64,000 nt of DNA from a bacterium (GCA_905221145.1 CAJNCA010000001.1:372001-436000), one strand, 5' to 3'; positions 1 through 9,094 are shown, counted from the first letter of the stretch. Translations and numbers: made by a program. The notes: generated by a model from the sequence alone, not told the origin.

Positions 1-602
1 AAGAAGGAAGTTACGCTCGCAATACTTGGGTAGGTGATTATTACCTCAAGTCAAACGGTAAGATGGCTAAAGGTGAGTGGATTTATGACAGTAACTACAG
101 TTCTTACTATTACTTAACCTCAGAAGGTAGTTATGCTCGTAATACTTGGGTAGGCGACTACTATCTCAAGTCAAACGGTAAGATGGCAGTGAATGAGCGT
201 ACTCCAGATGGCTACCAAGTGGATGGATCAGGAAAGTGGAGCCGATCTCAGGGAACTCATTCAGCTAGCAGTTCACAAGCAACATCATTAGGAATAAGCC
301 TTTACCATTTCAATGATGCTATGACCTATATCGATATTGCTCTACCAAGCACACCATCTTCATCTTATCAAGTAGCCTATGATTTTGCCTTAGTTGATGC
401 AAATACAGGTTCAGTTTCTACACAAACTCAGTTTACTGTGACCTACAATCCAAGTTTACGTGCTTTTCAAACTCGTCACTTCTTTAGTGACACTCCAGAT
501 GGCAGTTATCGCTTTGTTATCAAAGGAAAAGGGCAAGATGGCAAGGTATACGACGGGCAATCAGTTGTCTTTCGTGTAAAGAATCATCGTTTTGTCGGAT
601 AG
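1..602 (+). CDS. Choline-binding repeat surface protein, 3' end only
   Basis: The reading frame is open from the first full codon (base 3), so the gene begins outside the window. The visible 199 residues begin with aromatic-rich choline-binding repeats (units with YYYLTSEGSYARN and YYLKSNGKMA), which in this family hold the protein on choline of teichoic acids. The block closes with NERTPDGYQVDGSGKW, as in the two following genes. Unlike them, the protein then continues for about 115 residues into a beta-rich globular domain ending VKNHRFVG. That tail resembles the N-terminal domains of the next two proteins (finding). No catalytic motif is visible, so it is probably an adhesin or binding protein; its name cannot be fixed. 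The next gene starts 55 bases downstream. Confidence 0.9.
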   Translation, partial: EGSYARNTWVGDYYLKSNGKMAKGEWIYDSNYSSYYYLTSEGSYARNTWVGDYYLKSNGKMAVNERTPDGYQVDGSGKWSRSQGTHSASSSQATSLGISLYHFNDAMTYIDIALPSTPSSSYQVAYDFALVDANTGSVSTQTQFTVTYNPSLRAFQTRHFFSDTPDGSYRFVIKGKGQDGKVYDGQSVVFRVKNHRFVG

Positions 603-657
603 ATGAATGTTAGGTTTTAAACAAATAAAGATTAAGAAAATAAAGGAAATGAATAAC

Positions 658-1677
658 ATGAACAAAAAGAAATTATTAGTATGTGCTGTGGCACTTTCAA
701 CAGTAGGAGTGGTATCAACAATCGATACAGCAGGAGTTCTCCCTTTTTCAGCACAAACAGTACATGCGGAAATTACTAGTACCGAGAATCATGAGGTAAA
801 ATCTAAGATTACACCAGGATCAGAAAATGAAAAAATTTATGTTGATATGACAGTTCAAAGTGTACCTGGTAACTCATATGCGTATATACGAGCAGATCTT
901 ATAAATAAAAAAACTGGACAAATAACTAAAAAAGAAGCTTTAGGAAGAAGATTTGATGCTGCGTCTGTACCTCGTACTTTACAAGATTCTACAACTTTTT
1001 CGAGTGTGCCTGATGGAGAATATTATCTAAAATTTTATAGTGAAGATGAACTAACTCCTAAAACATTGCATATTTTCAGCGGTATATCAGCTACATTCAC
1101 TGTTAAGGATGAAAAATATGTCAATCCTCTAGACTCTTCAAATCCTAAAGAAACAGAAAAACCAACAGCGACTGAAACTCCAAAACCAACCACTAACTCT
1201 AACTCAGCTCAAACTGGTTGGTCAGGTTCTTCTTACTACCAAGCAGGTGTTAAAGTAGTGAATCAATGGATTTTTGATATTCAGTACAATTCTTACTTCT
1301 ACCTAAATGCTTCAGGTAACTTTGTTCAAAATGCCTGGTCAGGTAATTACTATCTCAAGTCAGGTGGTTACATGGCTAAGAGTGAGTGGATTTACGATAA
1401 AAACTATAGTTCATACTATTACCTAACATCAGAAGGTAGCTATGCTCGTAATACTTGGGTAGGTAGCTATTATCTTAAATCGAACGGTAAAATGGCTAAG
1501 AGCGAATGGGTCTATGATAGCAGCTATAGCTCTTACTATTACTTAACATCAGAAGGTAGCTATGCTCGTAACCAATGGGTAGGTGATTATTACCTCAAAT
1601 CAAATGGTATGATGGCAGTCAATGAACGTACACCAGATGGATACCAAGTAGATGGCTCAGGTAAGTGGGTGAAATAA
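658..1677 (+). CDS. Choline-binding surface protein, paralogue 2
   Basis: A 339-residue secreted protein. The start at 658 is chosen because AAAGGA (642-647) is well spaced for it and it gives a typical signal peptide (MNKKKLLVCAVALSTVGVV, likely cleaved after VHA). Upstream in-frame starts at 607 and 649 lack a suitable ribosome site. Residues about 37-160 form a beta-rich domain of unknown function ending FTVKDEKYV. A Thr/Pro-rich linker (TEKPTATETPKPT) follows, then about six choline-binding repeats and the closing NERTPDGYQVDGSGKW. The protein should be displayed on the cell wall through phosphocholine. Signal peptide and repeats are nearly the same as in the next gene, showing tandem duplication. 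No enzyme motif is seen. Confidence 0.9.
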   Translation: MNKKKLLVCAVALSTVGVVSTIDTAGVLPFSAQTVHAEITSTENHEVKSKITPGSENEKIYVDMTVQSVPGNSYAYIRADLINKKTGQITKKEALGRRFDAASVPRTLQDSTTFSSVPDGEYYLKFYSEDELTPKTLHIFSGISATFTVKDEKYVNPLDSSNPKETEKPTATETPKPTTNSNSAQTGWSGSSYYQAGVKVVNQWIFDIQYNSYFYLNASGNFVQNAWSGNYYLKSGGYMAKSEWIYDKNYSSYYYLTSEGSYARNTWVGSYYLKSNGKMAKSEWVYDSSYSSYYYLTSEGSYARNQWVGDYYLKSNGMMAVNERTPDGYQVDGSGKWVK

Positions 1678-1703
1678 AAAACTAGAACATGGAGGAAAAT
1701 AAG

Positions 1704-2684
1704 ATGAATAAAAAGAAATTATTAGTAGCCGCTTTGGCACTTTCAACAGTCGGAGTATTGTCAACAATCGACACAGCAGGAGTTCTCCCTTTTTCGACAC
1801 AAACAGTGCAGGCAGACGACGGTGATTCTTTCAAAAAATTAGAAATGTTAATAAAAGTTGATGTAGTGAATGAAGACCGTTTAAATTTAAAAATAAGTAA
1901 GAATCCATTGTTTGGAGGAAAACCTACTACAAACTTCGGAGATATCATAACATTAATTGTAAGCGCAGATTCAAATAATACAGTATTAAGTTCTGCAGAT
2001 CTTGTAGGGAATGAGTCAGCAAATGGTCTTGAAATAAGTTCCGCTATTTTTGCTAGTGTAGCAGATGGAGATTATTATATAGCCTTTAAAAACTCAGCAA
2101 ATAACTCTATTTTTGCACTATCTCAAAATGCTTTTACTGTTAAAAATGGTAAATTTGTTAAAAAAGGTGGGAATTCAACAAATCAAGCAACAAGTAGCAC
2201 ATCAACAACTAGTGGAAATAATGGCTGGTCAGGTTCATCTTACTACCAAAATGGTACTAAAGTTACCAGTAAGTGGATTTTTGATAAAAACTATAATTCC
2301 CACTTCTATCTAGATGCTTCAGGTAATTATGTTCAAAATGCATGGGTTGGAAACTACTACCTCAAATCAGGTGGATATATGGCTAAGAGTGAGTGGATTT
2401 ATGATAGTAACTATAAATCTTATTACTACCTCACATCAGAAGGAAGTTACGCTCGTAATGCATGGGCTGGAAGTTACTACCTTAAATCGGATGGCAAGAT
2501 GGCTAAAGGTGAGTGGGTTTATGATAAAAACTATGGAGCTTATTACTACCTAACATCAGAGGGTAGCTATGCTCGTAACAAATGGGTAGGTGACTACTAC
2601 CTCAAATCAGATGGTAAGATGGCAGTCAACGAACGTACCCCAGATGGCTACCAAGTAGATGGCTCAGGTAAGTGGGTGAAATAA
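1704..2684 (+). CDS. Choline-binding surface protein, paralogue 3
   Basis: A 326-residue secreted choline-binding protein. GGAGG at 1691-1695 supports the start at 1704 rather than the in-frame ATG at 1689. The signal peptide MNKKKLLVAALALSTVGVL is close to that of the preceding paralogue, with probable cleavage after VQA. Residues about 38-155 are a domain of unknown function ending FTVKNGKFV, clearly diverged from paralogue 2 while the signal peptide and repeats stay similar. A Ser/Thr linker and about six choline-binding repeats follow, ending NERTPDGYQVDGSGKW. It starts 26 bases after paralogue 2 with no terminator visible between them, so the tandem is probably co-transcribed. Confidence 0.9.
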   Translation: MNKKKLLVAALALSTVGVLSTIDTAGVLPFSTQTVQADDGDSFKKLEMLIKVDVVNEDRLNLKISKNPLFGGKPTTNFGDIITLIVSADSNNTVLSSADLVGNESANGLEISSAIFASVADGDYYIAFKNSANNSIFALSQNAFTVKNGKFVKKGGNSTNQATSSTSTTSGNNGWSGSSYYQNGTKVTSKWIFDKNYNSHFYLDASGNYVQNAWVGNYYLKSGGYMAKSEWIYDSNYKSYYYLTSEGSYARNAWAGSYYLKSDGKMAKGEWVYDKNYGAYYYLTSEGSYARNKWVGDYYLKSDGKMAVNERTPDGYQVDGSGKWVK

Positions 2685-2738
2685 AATTATAGATTTCGAA
2701 CTCTAATCTACTAGAAACAAATTTAAACAGAAAATAAT

Positions 2739-2766
2739 TTGCGAATAAGTAACATTTTGATAAAAT
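2739..2766 (+). promoter_or_regulatory. Candidate promoter for lipoprotein gene
   Basis: TTGCGA (2739-2744), 16 bases, then TAAAAT (2761-2766), about 60 bases before the lipoprotein start. A hairpin between gaaaggaat (2776-2784) and attcctttc (2797-2805) lies in the resulting leader. It has only a weak following T tract and may be structural rather than a terminator. Confidence 0.45.
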
Positions 2767-2824
2767 AAAAATAGCGAAAGGAATTAGCACAGGCTGATTC
2801 CTTTCTCTTAGATAAGGGAGTAAT

Positions 2825-4399
2825 ATGAAAAAGTTTTTATTAGCCACAACGCTTTTACTGACACTGGCTTTGGGAGGATGTCAGTATCTACCTTGGAACA
2901 AAAGCGCAGAAACACCATCGGATTCAACATCAGACACATCTGCAGCAAGTCCAGAGATAGATTATAGCCAATATAACAAAGTTCTCGATGACTATGAAAA
3001 AGTAACTAAAGGTACCTTGCCGACCGGTATGGAGGTCAATCCTCTGGCTAGTCAAGTGAAATCTTCTCAAGGTTTTTACACAGATGTAGTTTACAACAAG
3101 ACAGATTTGAATAACGATGGAGTGGATGAACTCTTGCTTGCTCTTGAAATGAAGAGTGGCGAAAAGAGTTTGCTGGATATCCGCACTTTGAAAGATGGAA
3201 AGGTAATTCGTCTGACTAATCAGGAAAATCGTTTAGACCAGATTGGTGAGAGAATGACGATCGGTATCTTGCCAGATAATTCTCTACTCTATCGTGGAGC
3301 TGGTACAGCAACGAGTCACATCTATGCCCACTATCAATTTAGTGAGGACGGTCAGTCCTTGGTGAAGGCCAAGGAAGCTCAAGAGTTAGCAGATTTTGGT
3401 GTCGGTTCGCCCATTTCTCTAGAAACCCTAAGTTGGAAGTCTGTTTCTGATAAACTTCCAGGAGGAGCAAGTGCAGATAAGGGTACGGCAGAAACTAAAA
3501 CAACCGTTGATTATAGTCCTTATAATAGCATTTTGAAGGATTATGAATTTCTTCTAGATCATAAATCAGAGGTTAAGGAGAACATCAATCTTACTGCTAA
3601 TATCTATGCAGGGATGGCAGAACGAAGTCAAGCCTTTACCTATGCAATGGTTGATATGGATAAAAATGGCATTGATGAAATGATTGTATCTTCGAAAAAT
3701 GGTAGTGAGATTCTAGATATTTTCACACTCAAGGATCAGAAAGTCATTCGCCTCACCAATGCTGAAAATAAAATGCAGATGCTTGGAACTCGCTTTAAGG
3801 CTTATCTCCTAGAAGATGGGAAGCTTTATACCCAGTGGAATCCATTCGCAGGAGATCCACAAACCATTCATACCATTTGGAAATTGAGTAGTAATGGAGA
3901 CAAACTAGAGAAGGTTAAAGAAGCCAAGACAGAGGATGAAGTTAGTCCTGGTACTCGAATGAATCTATCTAATCTTACTTGGAAATCTGTAACAGAAAAA
4001 TTTGCTGGAACTTCATCTTCAACTAGCAAAACTGCTTATGGAAAAATGGATATTAATGCTATAAAAAATGGAGATTTTTCTAGCATTGAAGGAAAATGGA
4101 GTAATGGTCACGGAGGAGAAGACTTAGTCTTTAGTAAAGATGGGTTGATAGAACCAGAGGGATTTAAAGTTGACCTTACAGAATCAGAATTGGTAAATGG
4201 TTTGTTGATAGCTCGCTATTCGGCCAAAGATTTTGGAGTCTTTATTAAGTTTGTACCAGCAGGTGTTAGAATACCGGATGGGACATCTATGGGTAAGGTA
4301 GTTACGGATGCTTCGGATATTAGTAAAGATAGAATCATCTTCCATGCTGCATTTCCGTTACATGGGGATCCAGAACAATTCTTATATCGTGTAGAATAA
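2825..4399 (+). CDS. Lipoprotein with duplicated acidic-loop domain
   Basis: A 524-residue predicted lipoprotein: a short hydrophobic signal ends in the lipobox LGGC (Cys about residue 19). The mature part holds two diverged copies of one module, about residues 46-215 and 228-398. Each opens with DYSxYN, carries an acidic EF-hand-like loop (DLNNDGVDE in copy 1, DMDKNGIDE in copy 2), then ILxFTLKD-type and VIRLTN strands, and closes with a TWKSV/SWKSV motif. The last 115 residues (from DINAIKNGDFSSIEGKW) resemble the DUF6287 domain of streptococcal lipoproteins. The function is unknown. The acidic loops suggest calcium binding, which is an inference. It lies between the surface-protein tandem and a riboswitch-controlled transporter, with no operon link to either. 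Confidence 0.85.
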   Translation: MKKFLLATTLLLTLALGGCQYLPWNKSAETPSDSTSDTSAASPEIDYSQYNKVLDDYEKVTKGTLPTGMEVNPLASQVKSSQGFYTDVVYNKTDLNNDGVDELLLALEMKSGEKSLLDIRTLKDGKVIRLTNQENRLDQIGERMTIGILPDNSLLYRGAGTATSHIYAHYQFSEDGQSLVKAKEAQELADFGVGSPISLETLSWKSVSDKLPGGASADKGTAETKTTVDYSPYNSILKDYEFLLDHKSEVKENINLTANIYAGMAERSQAFTYAMVDMDKNGIDEMIVSSKNGSEILDIFTLKDQKVIRLTNAENKMQMLGTRFKAYLLEDGKLYTQWNPFAGDPQTIHTIWKLSSNGDKLEKVKEAKTEDEVSPGTRMNLSNLTWKSVTEKFAGTSSSTSKTAYGKMDINAIKNGDFSSIEGKWSNGHGGEDLVFSKDGLIEPEGFKVDLTESELVNGLLIARYSAKDFGVFIKFVPAGVRIPDGTSMGKVVTDASDISKDRIIFHAAFPLHGDPEQFLYRVE

Positions 4400-4497
4400 G
4401 AGTGAAACAGATTGATTTAATAACTAATAGCACCCCACGCACATGGAAATGCTCAATCTTTCTTCTACAGAGTCAAATAAGAATTTCCCAAAACACA

Positions 4498-4526
4498 TTG
4501 ACAAAGGCCAACATTTTTTGTAAAAT
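4498..4526 (+). promoter_or_regulatory. Sigma-70 promoter of riboswitch/AGCS transcript
   Basis: TTGACA (4498-4503), exactly 17 bases, TAAAAT (4521-4526). It lies about 80 bases before the glycine aptamer and so should drive the leader RNA and the symporter gene. Confidence 0.75.
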
Positions 4527-4604
4527 AAGAATCAATTAAATACCAACACCGAATGAAGTTTAATAGAAGTGGTAAATCGTTTGATTTTCCATGACTGTAA
4601 ATGG

Positions 4605-4756
4605 ACGGAACTCTGGAGAGACCGTAAAGGCACCGAAGGGGCAAGGCAGGCAACTGCTCAAACTCTCAGGTAAAAGGACAGAGCTAGGATAGACAGCTTT
4701 TTAGCATTTATCTAAGCATTCCAGAGTACATGTATCTTGCATGTGCTCTTTCTTTT
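4605..4756 (+). promoter_or_regulatory. Glycine riboswitch with terminator platform
   Basis: The glycine-aptamer signature is plain: CTCTGGAGAGACC, GGCACCGAAGGGGCAA, CTCTCAGGTAAAAGGACAG. Only one aptamer is visible. Behind it, arms agagtacatg (4723-4732) and catgtgctct (4740-4749) form a hairpin followed by TTCTTTT, an intrinsic terminator that fits a transcriptional expression platform. The controlled gene is the amino-acid symporter directly downstream, consistent with known glycine riboswitches before AGCS transporters. Whether glycine turns expression on or off is not settled here. Confidence 0.9.
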
Positions 4757-4781
4757 GGGGTTGAAAATATAGGAGAATAGA

Positions 4782-6104
4782 ATGTTAGAATTGCTTAAAT
4801 CAATTGATGCTTTTGCTTGGGGACCACCCCTCTTGATTTTACTGGTCGGAACAGGGATTTACCTAACTGCTCGTCTAGGATTCTTGCAGGTTTTGCGTTT
4901 GCCTAAGGCCTTCCAGCTTATTTTTATCAAGGACAAGGGACACGGTGATGTATCTAGCTTTGCGGCACTGTGTACAGCCCTCGCAGCGACAGTTGGTACG
5001 GGGAATATTATCGGGGTAGCAACGGCTATCAAGGTTGGTGGACCAGGAGCACTCTTTTGGATGTGGATGGCTGCTTTCTTTGGTATGGCAACCAAATATG
5101 CGGAAGGACTCTTGGCGATTAAATACCGCACCAAGGACGACCATGGTGCAGTAGCGGGAGGGCCAATGCATTATATCCTTCTAGGGATGGGAGAAAAATG
5201 GAGACCACTTGCTATCTTCTTTGCTATCGCAGGTGTCTTAGTAGCTTTGTTGGGAATCGGGACCTTCACCCAAGTCAACTCGATTACAGAATCTATCCAA
5301 AATACAACGACTATTTCGCCAGCTATCACAGCTCTCGTTTTGTCTGTCTTAGTAGCGATTGCCGTCTTTGGCGGACTCAAGTCCATCTCTAAGGTTTCAA
5401 CTACTGTTGTTCCTTTTATGGCTATCATCTATATTCTAGGAACTCTTACAGTTATTTTCTTTAATATCGGGAAACTCCCTGCTACAATCGCTTTAATCTT
5501 GACATCAGCCTTTAGTCCAGTTGCTGCGGTAGGTGGCTTTGCCGGTGCCAGCATTCGAATGGCTATTCAAAATGGTGTGGCGCGTGGTGTCTTCTCAAAC
5601 GAGTCTGGTCTGGGTTCTGCTCCCATTGCAGCAGCTGCAGCTAAAACAAATGAACCAGTAGAGCAAGGCTTGATTTCCATGACAGGAACCTTTATTGATA
5701 CTCTCATTATCTGTACCTTGACAGGTCTGACCATCTTGGTAACTGGGGTTTGGAGTGGTGATTTGAATGGAGTTGCCTTGACTCAGTCAGCTTTTTCAAT
5801 GGTCTTTTCACACTTTGGACCTGCCCTTTTGACCATCTTCCTTGTTCTCTTTGCCTTCACGACAATTTTAGGTTGGAACTATTATGGAGAGCGCTGTTTC
5901 GAGTTTCTCTTCGGTGTTCGCTTTATTTGGCTCTACCGTGTGGTCTTTGTGCTCATGGTCTTGCTGGGAGGATTTATCGAGTTGGATATGGTTTGGATTA
6001 TCGCTGATATTGTAAATGCCTTGATGGCTCTGCCAAACTTGATTGCCCTCTTAGTCTTGTCACCAGTCGTTATCGCTGAAACTAAAAAGTATTTTAATAA
6101 ATAA
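4782..6104 (+). CDS. Sodium:alanine/glycine symporter (AGCS family)
   Basis: A 440-residue polytopic membrane protein of the alanine/glycine:cation symporter family, which imports small neutral amino acids with sodium. Family signatures are GNIIGVATAIKVGGPGA near residue 75 and the later GVARGVFSNESGLGSAP. About ten hydrophobic segments run through the length, and the size is normal for AGCS. The upstream glycine riboswitch suggests glycine or alanine as substrate. Start 4782 follows AGGAGA (4771-4776). A terminator closes the unit directly after the gene, so it is monocistronic. Confidence 0.93.
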   Translation: MLELLKSIDAFAWGPPLLILLVGTGIYLTARLGFLQVLRLPKAFQLIFIKDKGHGDVSSFAALCTALAATVGTGNIIGVATAIKVGGPGALFWMWMAAFFGMATKYAEGLLAIKYRTKDDHGAVAGGPMHYILLGMGEKWRPLAIFFAIAGVLVALLGIGTFTQVNSITESIQNTTTISPAITALVLSVLVAIAVFGGLKSISKVSTTVVPFMAIIYILGTLTVIFFNIGKLPATIALILTSAFSPVAAVGGFAGASIRMAIQNGVARGVFSNESGLGSAPIAAAAAKTNEPVEQGLISMTGTFIDTLIICTLTGLTILVTGVWSGDLNGVALTQSAFSMVFSHFGPALLTIFLVLFAFTTILGWNYYGERCFEFLFGVRFIWLYRVVFVLMVLLGGFIELDMVWIIADIVNALMALPNLIALLVLSPVVIAETKKYFNK

Positions 6105-6106
6105 TG

Positions 6107-6133
6107 AAATCACACAGCTCGTGTGATTTTTTT
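6107..6133 (+). terminator. Terminator after AGCS symporter
   Basis: Perfect stem aaatcacac (6107-6115) / gtgtgattt (6121-6129), loop agctc, followed by a T run. Confidence 0.85.
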
Positions 6134-6236
6134 ACTTTCATAAAAAATTTTTATCAGTGCAATTTAAAATATATATTATACACGGTATAGAATCTGTGAT
6201 AGACTAGGTTTCAACAAAATGAAAAGAGGTTTTATA

Positions 6237-6785
6237 ATGACAACATTTACAATCCATACAGTAGAATCAGCACCAGCAGAAGTGAAAGAAGTTCTTGAAA
6301 CAGTAGAAAAAGATAACAATGGCTATATTCCCAACCTAATCGGTCTCTTAGCAAATGCGCCTACCGCCCTTGAAGCCTACCGAACTGTCGGAGCTATCAA
6401 CCGTCGCAATAGCTTGACACCAGTTGAGCGTGAAGTGGTGCAAATCACGGCAGCCGTGACCAATGGTTGTGCCTTCTGCGTCGCAGGTCACACAGCTTTT
6501 TCAATCAAGCAAATCCAGATGAATGATGACCTTCTGCAAGCCCTTCGCAATCGCACTCCGATTGAAACAGATCCTAAATTGGACACCCTAGCTAAGTTTA
6601 CCTTGGCGGTTATCAATACCAAGGGTCGTGTAGGAGATGAAGCCTTGTCTGAATTTTTAGAAGCTGGCTACACGCAACAAAATGCCTTGGATGTAGTCCT
6701 TGGTGTCAGCCTAGCAAGCCTCTGTAACTATGCTAACAATCTAGCCAATACGCCTATTAACCCAGAATTGCAACCTTATGCTTAA
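6237..6785 (+). CDS. AhpD-like carboxymuconolactone decarboxylase-family protein
   Basis: A 182-residue protein of the carboxymuconolactone decarboxylase/AhpD superfamily. The redox motif NGCAFCVAGH (CxxC plus following His) is the active-site signature of alkylhydroperoxidase-like members, so a peroxide-reducing or thiol-oxidoreductase role is likely; the substrate is unknown. Start 6237 is preferred over the ATG at 6219 because GAGG (6225-6228) sits eight bases before it. It stands alone, flanked by terminators. The family is inferred with good confidence; the physiological role is not. Confidence 0.85.
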   Translation: MTTFTIHTVESAPAEVKEVLETVEKDNNGYIPNLIGLLANAPTALEAYRTVGAINRRNSLTPVEREVVQITAAVTNGCAFCVAGHTAFSIKQIQMNDDLLQALRNRTPIETDPKLDTLAKFTLAVINTKGRVGDEALSEFLEAGYTQQNALDVVLGVSLASLCNYANNLANTPINPELQPYA

Positions 6786-6804
6786 TTCATATCTGAGCAA
6801 AAAA

Positions 6805-6836
6805 TGAAGTCTGAAATGAACAGACTTCGTTTTTTA
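6805..6836 (+). terminator. Terminator after AhpD-like gene
   Basis: gaagtctg (6806-6813) / cagacttc (6821-6828), followed by GTTTTTT. Confidence 0.85.
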
Positions 6837-6858
6837 TCCCCTCATTTAAGCGCTTTTA

Positions 6859-6867
6859 TGCTATACT
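6859..6867 (+). promoter_or_regulatory. Extended -10 promoter of TDT transporter
   Basis: TG at 6859-6860, one base, then TATACT (6862-6867). The -35 region is poor, as is usual for extended -10 promoters. It lies 29 bases before the start codon. Confidence 0.55.
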
Positions 6868-6895
6868 GAAACTAACATGATTATTGGAGGTTAGG

Positions 6896-7795
6896 ATGAA
6901 AAAACTCCCCTTAGTATTTTCTGGTTGTTTGTTAGGTTTGGCAGGAGCTGGAAATCTCATTTTGGATACAGTGCCAGTTCTATCACAGATATTTAGTTTG
7001 ACTGGTTTGATTTTGTGGATTTACTTTCTAATTCTTCATTTGCTTAATTGGAAAGAAAGCAAGCAAGAATTGACCAAGCCCCCTCTTTTGTCAGGAATGG
7101 CCACCTTTCCCATGGCTGGAATGATTTTATCGACTTATGTCTTTCGTGTGTTCCCTCATCTTCCTATAGTAGCGCAAGGGCTCTGGTGGTTTTCATTTCT
7201 CTTGGATTTGGCCCTGATTGCTGGATTCACCATCAAATTTGCCTGTCCAGGTAAGAGAGTCAATGCGACTCCAAGCTGGACGGTTCTCTATGTGGGGATA
7301 GCGGTGGCTGCCTTGACCTATCCTCTTGTAGGCATTATCGAGATTGCCTATGCGACCCTGAGTTTTGGTTTTCTCTTGACCTTCTATCTTTATCCTCTTA
7401 TTTATAGTGATTTAAAGAAACATCCACTCCCTGTAGCTATGCTTGGACAGGAAGGAATCTACTGTGCTCCCTTCTCTCTACTCTTGGCTTCCCTGGTTCG
7501 AGTTGGAGGAGCCAGCCTACCGACTTGGCTCTTGATTGCCATGATTTTGGCTTCTCAAACTTTCTTTTTCTTTGTTTTAACTCGTCTGCCCAATATTTTA
7601 AAACAAGGCTTTCAACCAGCTTTCTCAGCCCTCACTTTCCCAACAATCATCACGGCTACCTCGCTCAAGATGGCTCAGGGAATCTTGAAACATCCATTTC
7701 TGGATTATCTGGTAGTGGCTGAAACCGTTATATGCCTAACTATTTTATTCTTTGTATTAGGCGCTTATCTTATTTGGTTACGAAAAAAGGTCTAG
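6896..7795 (+). CDS. TDT-family (TehA-like) membrane transporter
   Basis: A 299-residue, strongly hydrophobic protein with about ten transmembrane segments, resembling the tellurite-resistance/dicarboxylate transporter (TDT, TehA-like) family. Members move anions, C4-dicarboxylates or sulfite; the substrate here is unknown. Opening MKKLPLVFSGCLLGLAGAGN matches the family's N-terminal PxxxFxxxLxGLA-like pattern. ATG 6896 follows GGAGG (6886-6890), so it is preferred over an in-frame TTG at 6884. A promoter and a shared terminator enclose it as a single-gene unit. Confidence 0.8.
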   Translation: MKKLPLVFSGCLLGLAGAGNLILDTVPVLSQIFSLTGLILWIYFLILHLLNWKESKQELTKPPLLSGMATFPMAGMILSTYVFRVFPHLPIVAQGLWWFSFLLDLALIAGFTIKFACPGKRVNATPSWTVLYVGIAVAALTYPLVGIIEIAYATLSFGFLLTFYLYPLIYSDLKKHPLPVAMLGQEGIYCAPFSLLLASLVRVGGASLPTWLLIAMILASQTFFFFVLTRLPNILKQGFQPAFSALTFPTIITATSLKMAQGILKHPFLDYLVVAETVICLTILFFVLGAYLIWLRKKV

Positions 7796-7821
7796 CTAGA
7801 AATAGCTAAACCTTATTTTTT
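7785..7821. terminator. Bidirectional terminator, TDT gene / serS
   Basis: aaggt-tagct (7787-7797) pairs with agcta-acctt (7804-7814), with T run on the right and A run on the left. It serves the plus-strand transporter and the convergent serS and overlaps the transporter's last codons. Confidence 0.75.
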
Positions 7822-9094
7822 ATGGTTTGATAACTTCAGCGCCACCCATATATGGACGAAGTGCTTCTGGAATGGTTACAGAACCATCTGCATTTTGGTA
7901 GTTTTCAAGAATAGCAGCCACTGTACGTCCAACTGCAAGTCCAGAACCGTTCAAGGTGTGGAGCAATTTAACCTTGCCATCTGCTTCATCACGGTAACGG
8001 ATTTGGGCACGACGGGCTTGGAAATCTTCTGTGTTTGAACAGCTTGAGATTTCACGATAAGTATTTTGCGCTGGAATCCAAACTTCCAAGTCGTAAGTCT
8101 TAGCAGCTGAGAAGCCCATATCTCCAGTAGAAAGAGCAACGACACGGTATGGAAGGTTGAGTTTTTGAAGGATATTTTCAGCGTTGGCAGTCATTTTTTC
8201 CAATTCTTCGTAAGATTCTTCTGGTTTGGCAAATTTAACCATTTCAACCTTGTGGAATTGGTGCAAACGGATCAAGCCACGTGTATCACGACCAGCAGAA
8301 CCAGCCTCAGAACGGAATGAAGGACTCATAGCAGTGAAGTAAATCGGCAAGTCTTTACCGTCAAGGATTTCATCACGGTAGTAGTTTGTTAGGGGAACTT
8401 CAGCTGTAGGGATAAGGACATAATTGCTGTCGCTGAGTTCAAAAGTATCTTCCTTGAATTTTGGATATTGACCAGTACCAAACATAGAATCATGGTTAAC
8501 CATGTAAGGTGTGATGACTTCAGTATAGCCTTCTTTTCCATGCTCATCCAACATAAAGTTGTAGATAGCACGTTCCAAACGAGCACCGAGGCCTTTATAG
8601 AAGAGGAAGCGAGCGCCGGTTACTTTACCCCCACGTTCCCAGTCAAGGATACCCAAGTCTTCACCAAGATCCCAATGAGCTTTTGGTTCGAAGTCAAACT
8701 CGCGTGGAGTCCCCCAACGGCGAACTTCCACATTATCATCTTCATCAGCCCCAACAGGAACACTGTCAGCTGGGATGTTTGGAAGAGTCGTTGTAAATTC
8801 TGTCAATTTAGCATCGATGTCTGCCAATTCAGCATCCAAGGCTTTGACTTCAGCAGATAGGGTTTGCATGGCAGCAATCTTGTCATCTGCATTTTCCTTG
8901 TTGCGTTTGGCTTGGGCAATCTCAGCAGAAACTGTGTTACGTTCTGCCTTGAGAGTTTCAACCTTGACCAAAATGTCACGACGTTTAGCATCGATTTCTT
9001 TCATCTCATTCAAGACAGCAGCATCTACACCACGTGTAGCCAATTTTTTTGCGACAGCATCAAAGTCTGTGCGAATACGTTTAATATCTAACAT
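7820..9094 (-). CDS. serS: Seryl-tRNA synthetase
   Basis: A 424-residue class II synthetase that charges tRNA-Ser in the cytoplasm. The N-terminal 100 residues form the usual long antiparallel coiled coil (Lys/Glu/Ala-rich). The catalytic core carries motif 2 ([14 protein letters not shown], with GLIRLHQF) and the motif 3 region ending [17 protein letters not shown]. The ATG at 9094 ([11 protein letters not shown]) is chosen because it follows GGAGT (minus strand). An extended frame reaching back to 9178 would run through the T-box leader and is not coding. Length matches streptococcal SerS. Expression should rise when uncharged tRNA-Ser accumulates. Confidence 0.97.
   Translation of the reverse strand: MLDIKRIRTDFDAVAKKLATRGVDAAVLNEMKEIDAKRRDILVKVETLKAERNTVSAEIAQAKRNKENADDKIAAMQTLSAEVKALDAELADIDAKLTEFTTTLPNIPADSVPVGADEDDNVEVRRWGTPREFDFEPKAHWDLGEDLGILDWERGGKVTGARFLFYKGLGARLERAIYNFMLDEHGKEGYTEVITPYMVNHDSMFGTGQYPKFKEDTFELSDSNYVLIPTAEVPLTNYYRDEILDGKDLPIYFTAMSPSFRSEAGSAGRDTRGLIRLHQFHKVEMVKFAKPEESYEELEKMTANAENILQKLNLPYRVVALSTGDMGFSAAKTYDLEVWIPAQNTYREISSCSNTEDFQARRAQIRYRDEADGKVKLLHTLNGSGLAVGRTVAAILENYQNADGSVTIPEALRPYMGGAEVIKP

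Noticed and set aside
1200..2684. Recent DNA-level tandem repeats as a mobile element
   Set aside because: The repeats are in frame and encode choline-binding units; they are explained by protein repeat architecture.
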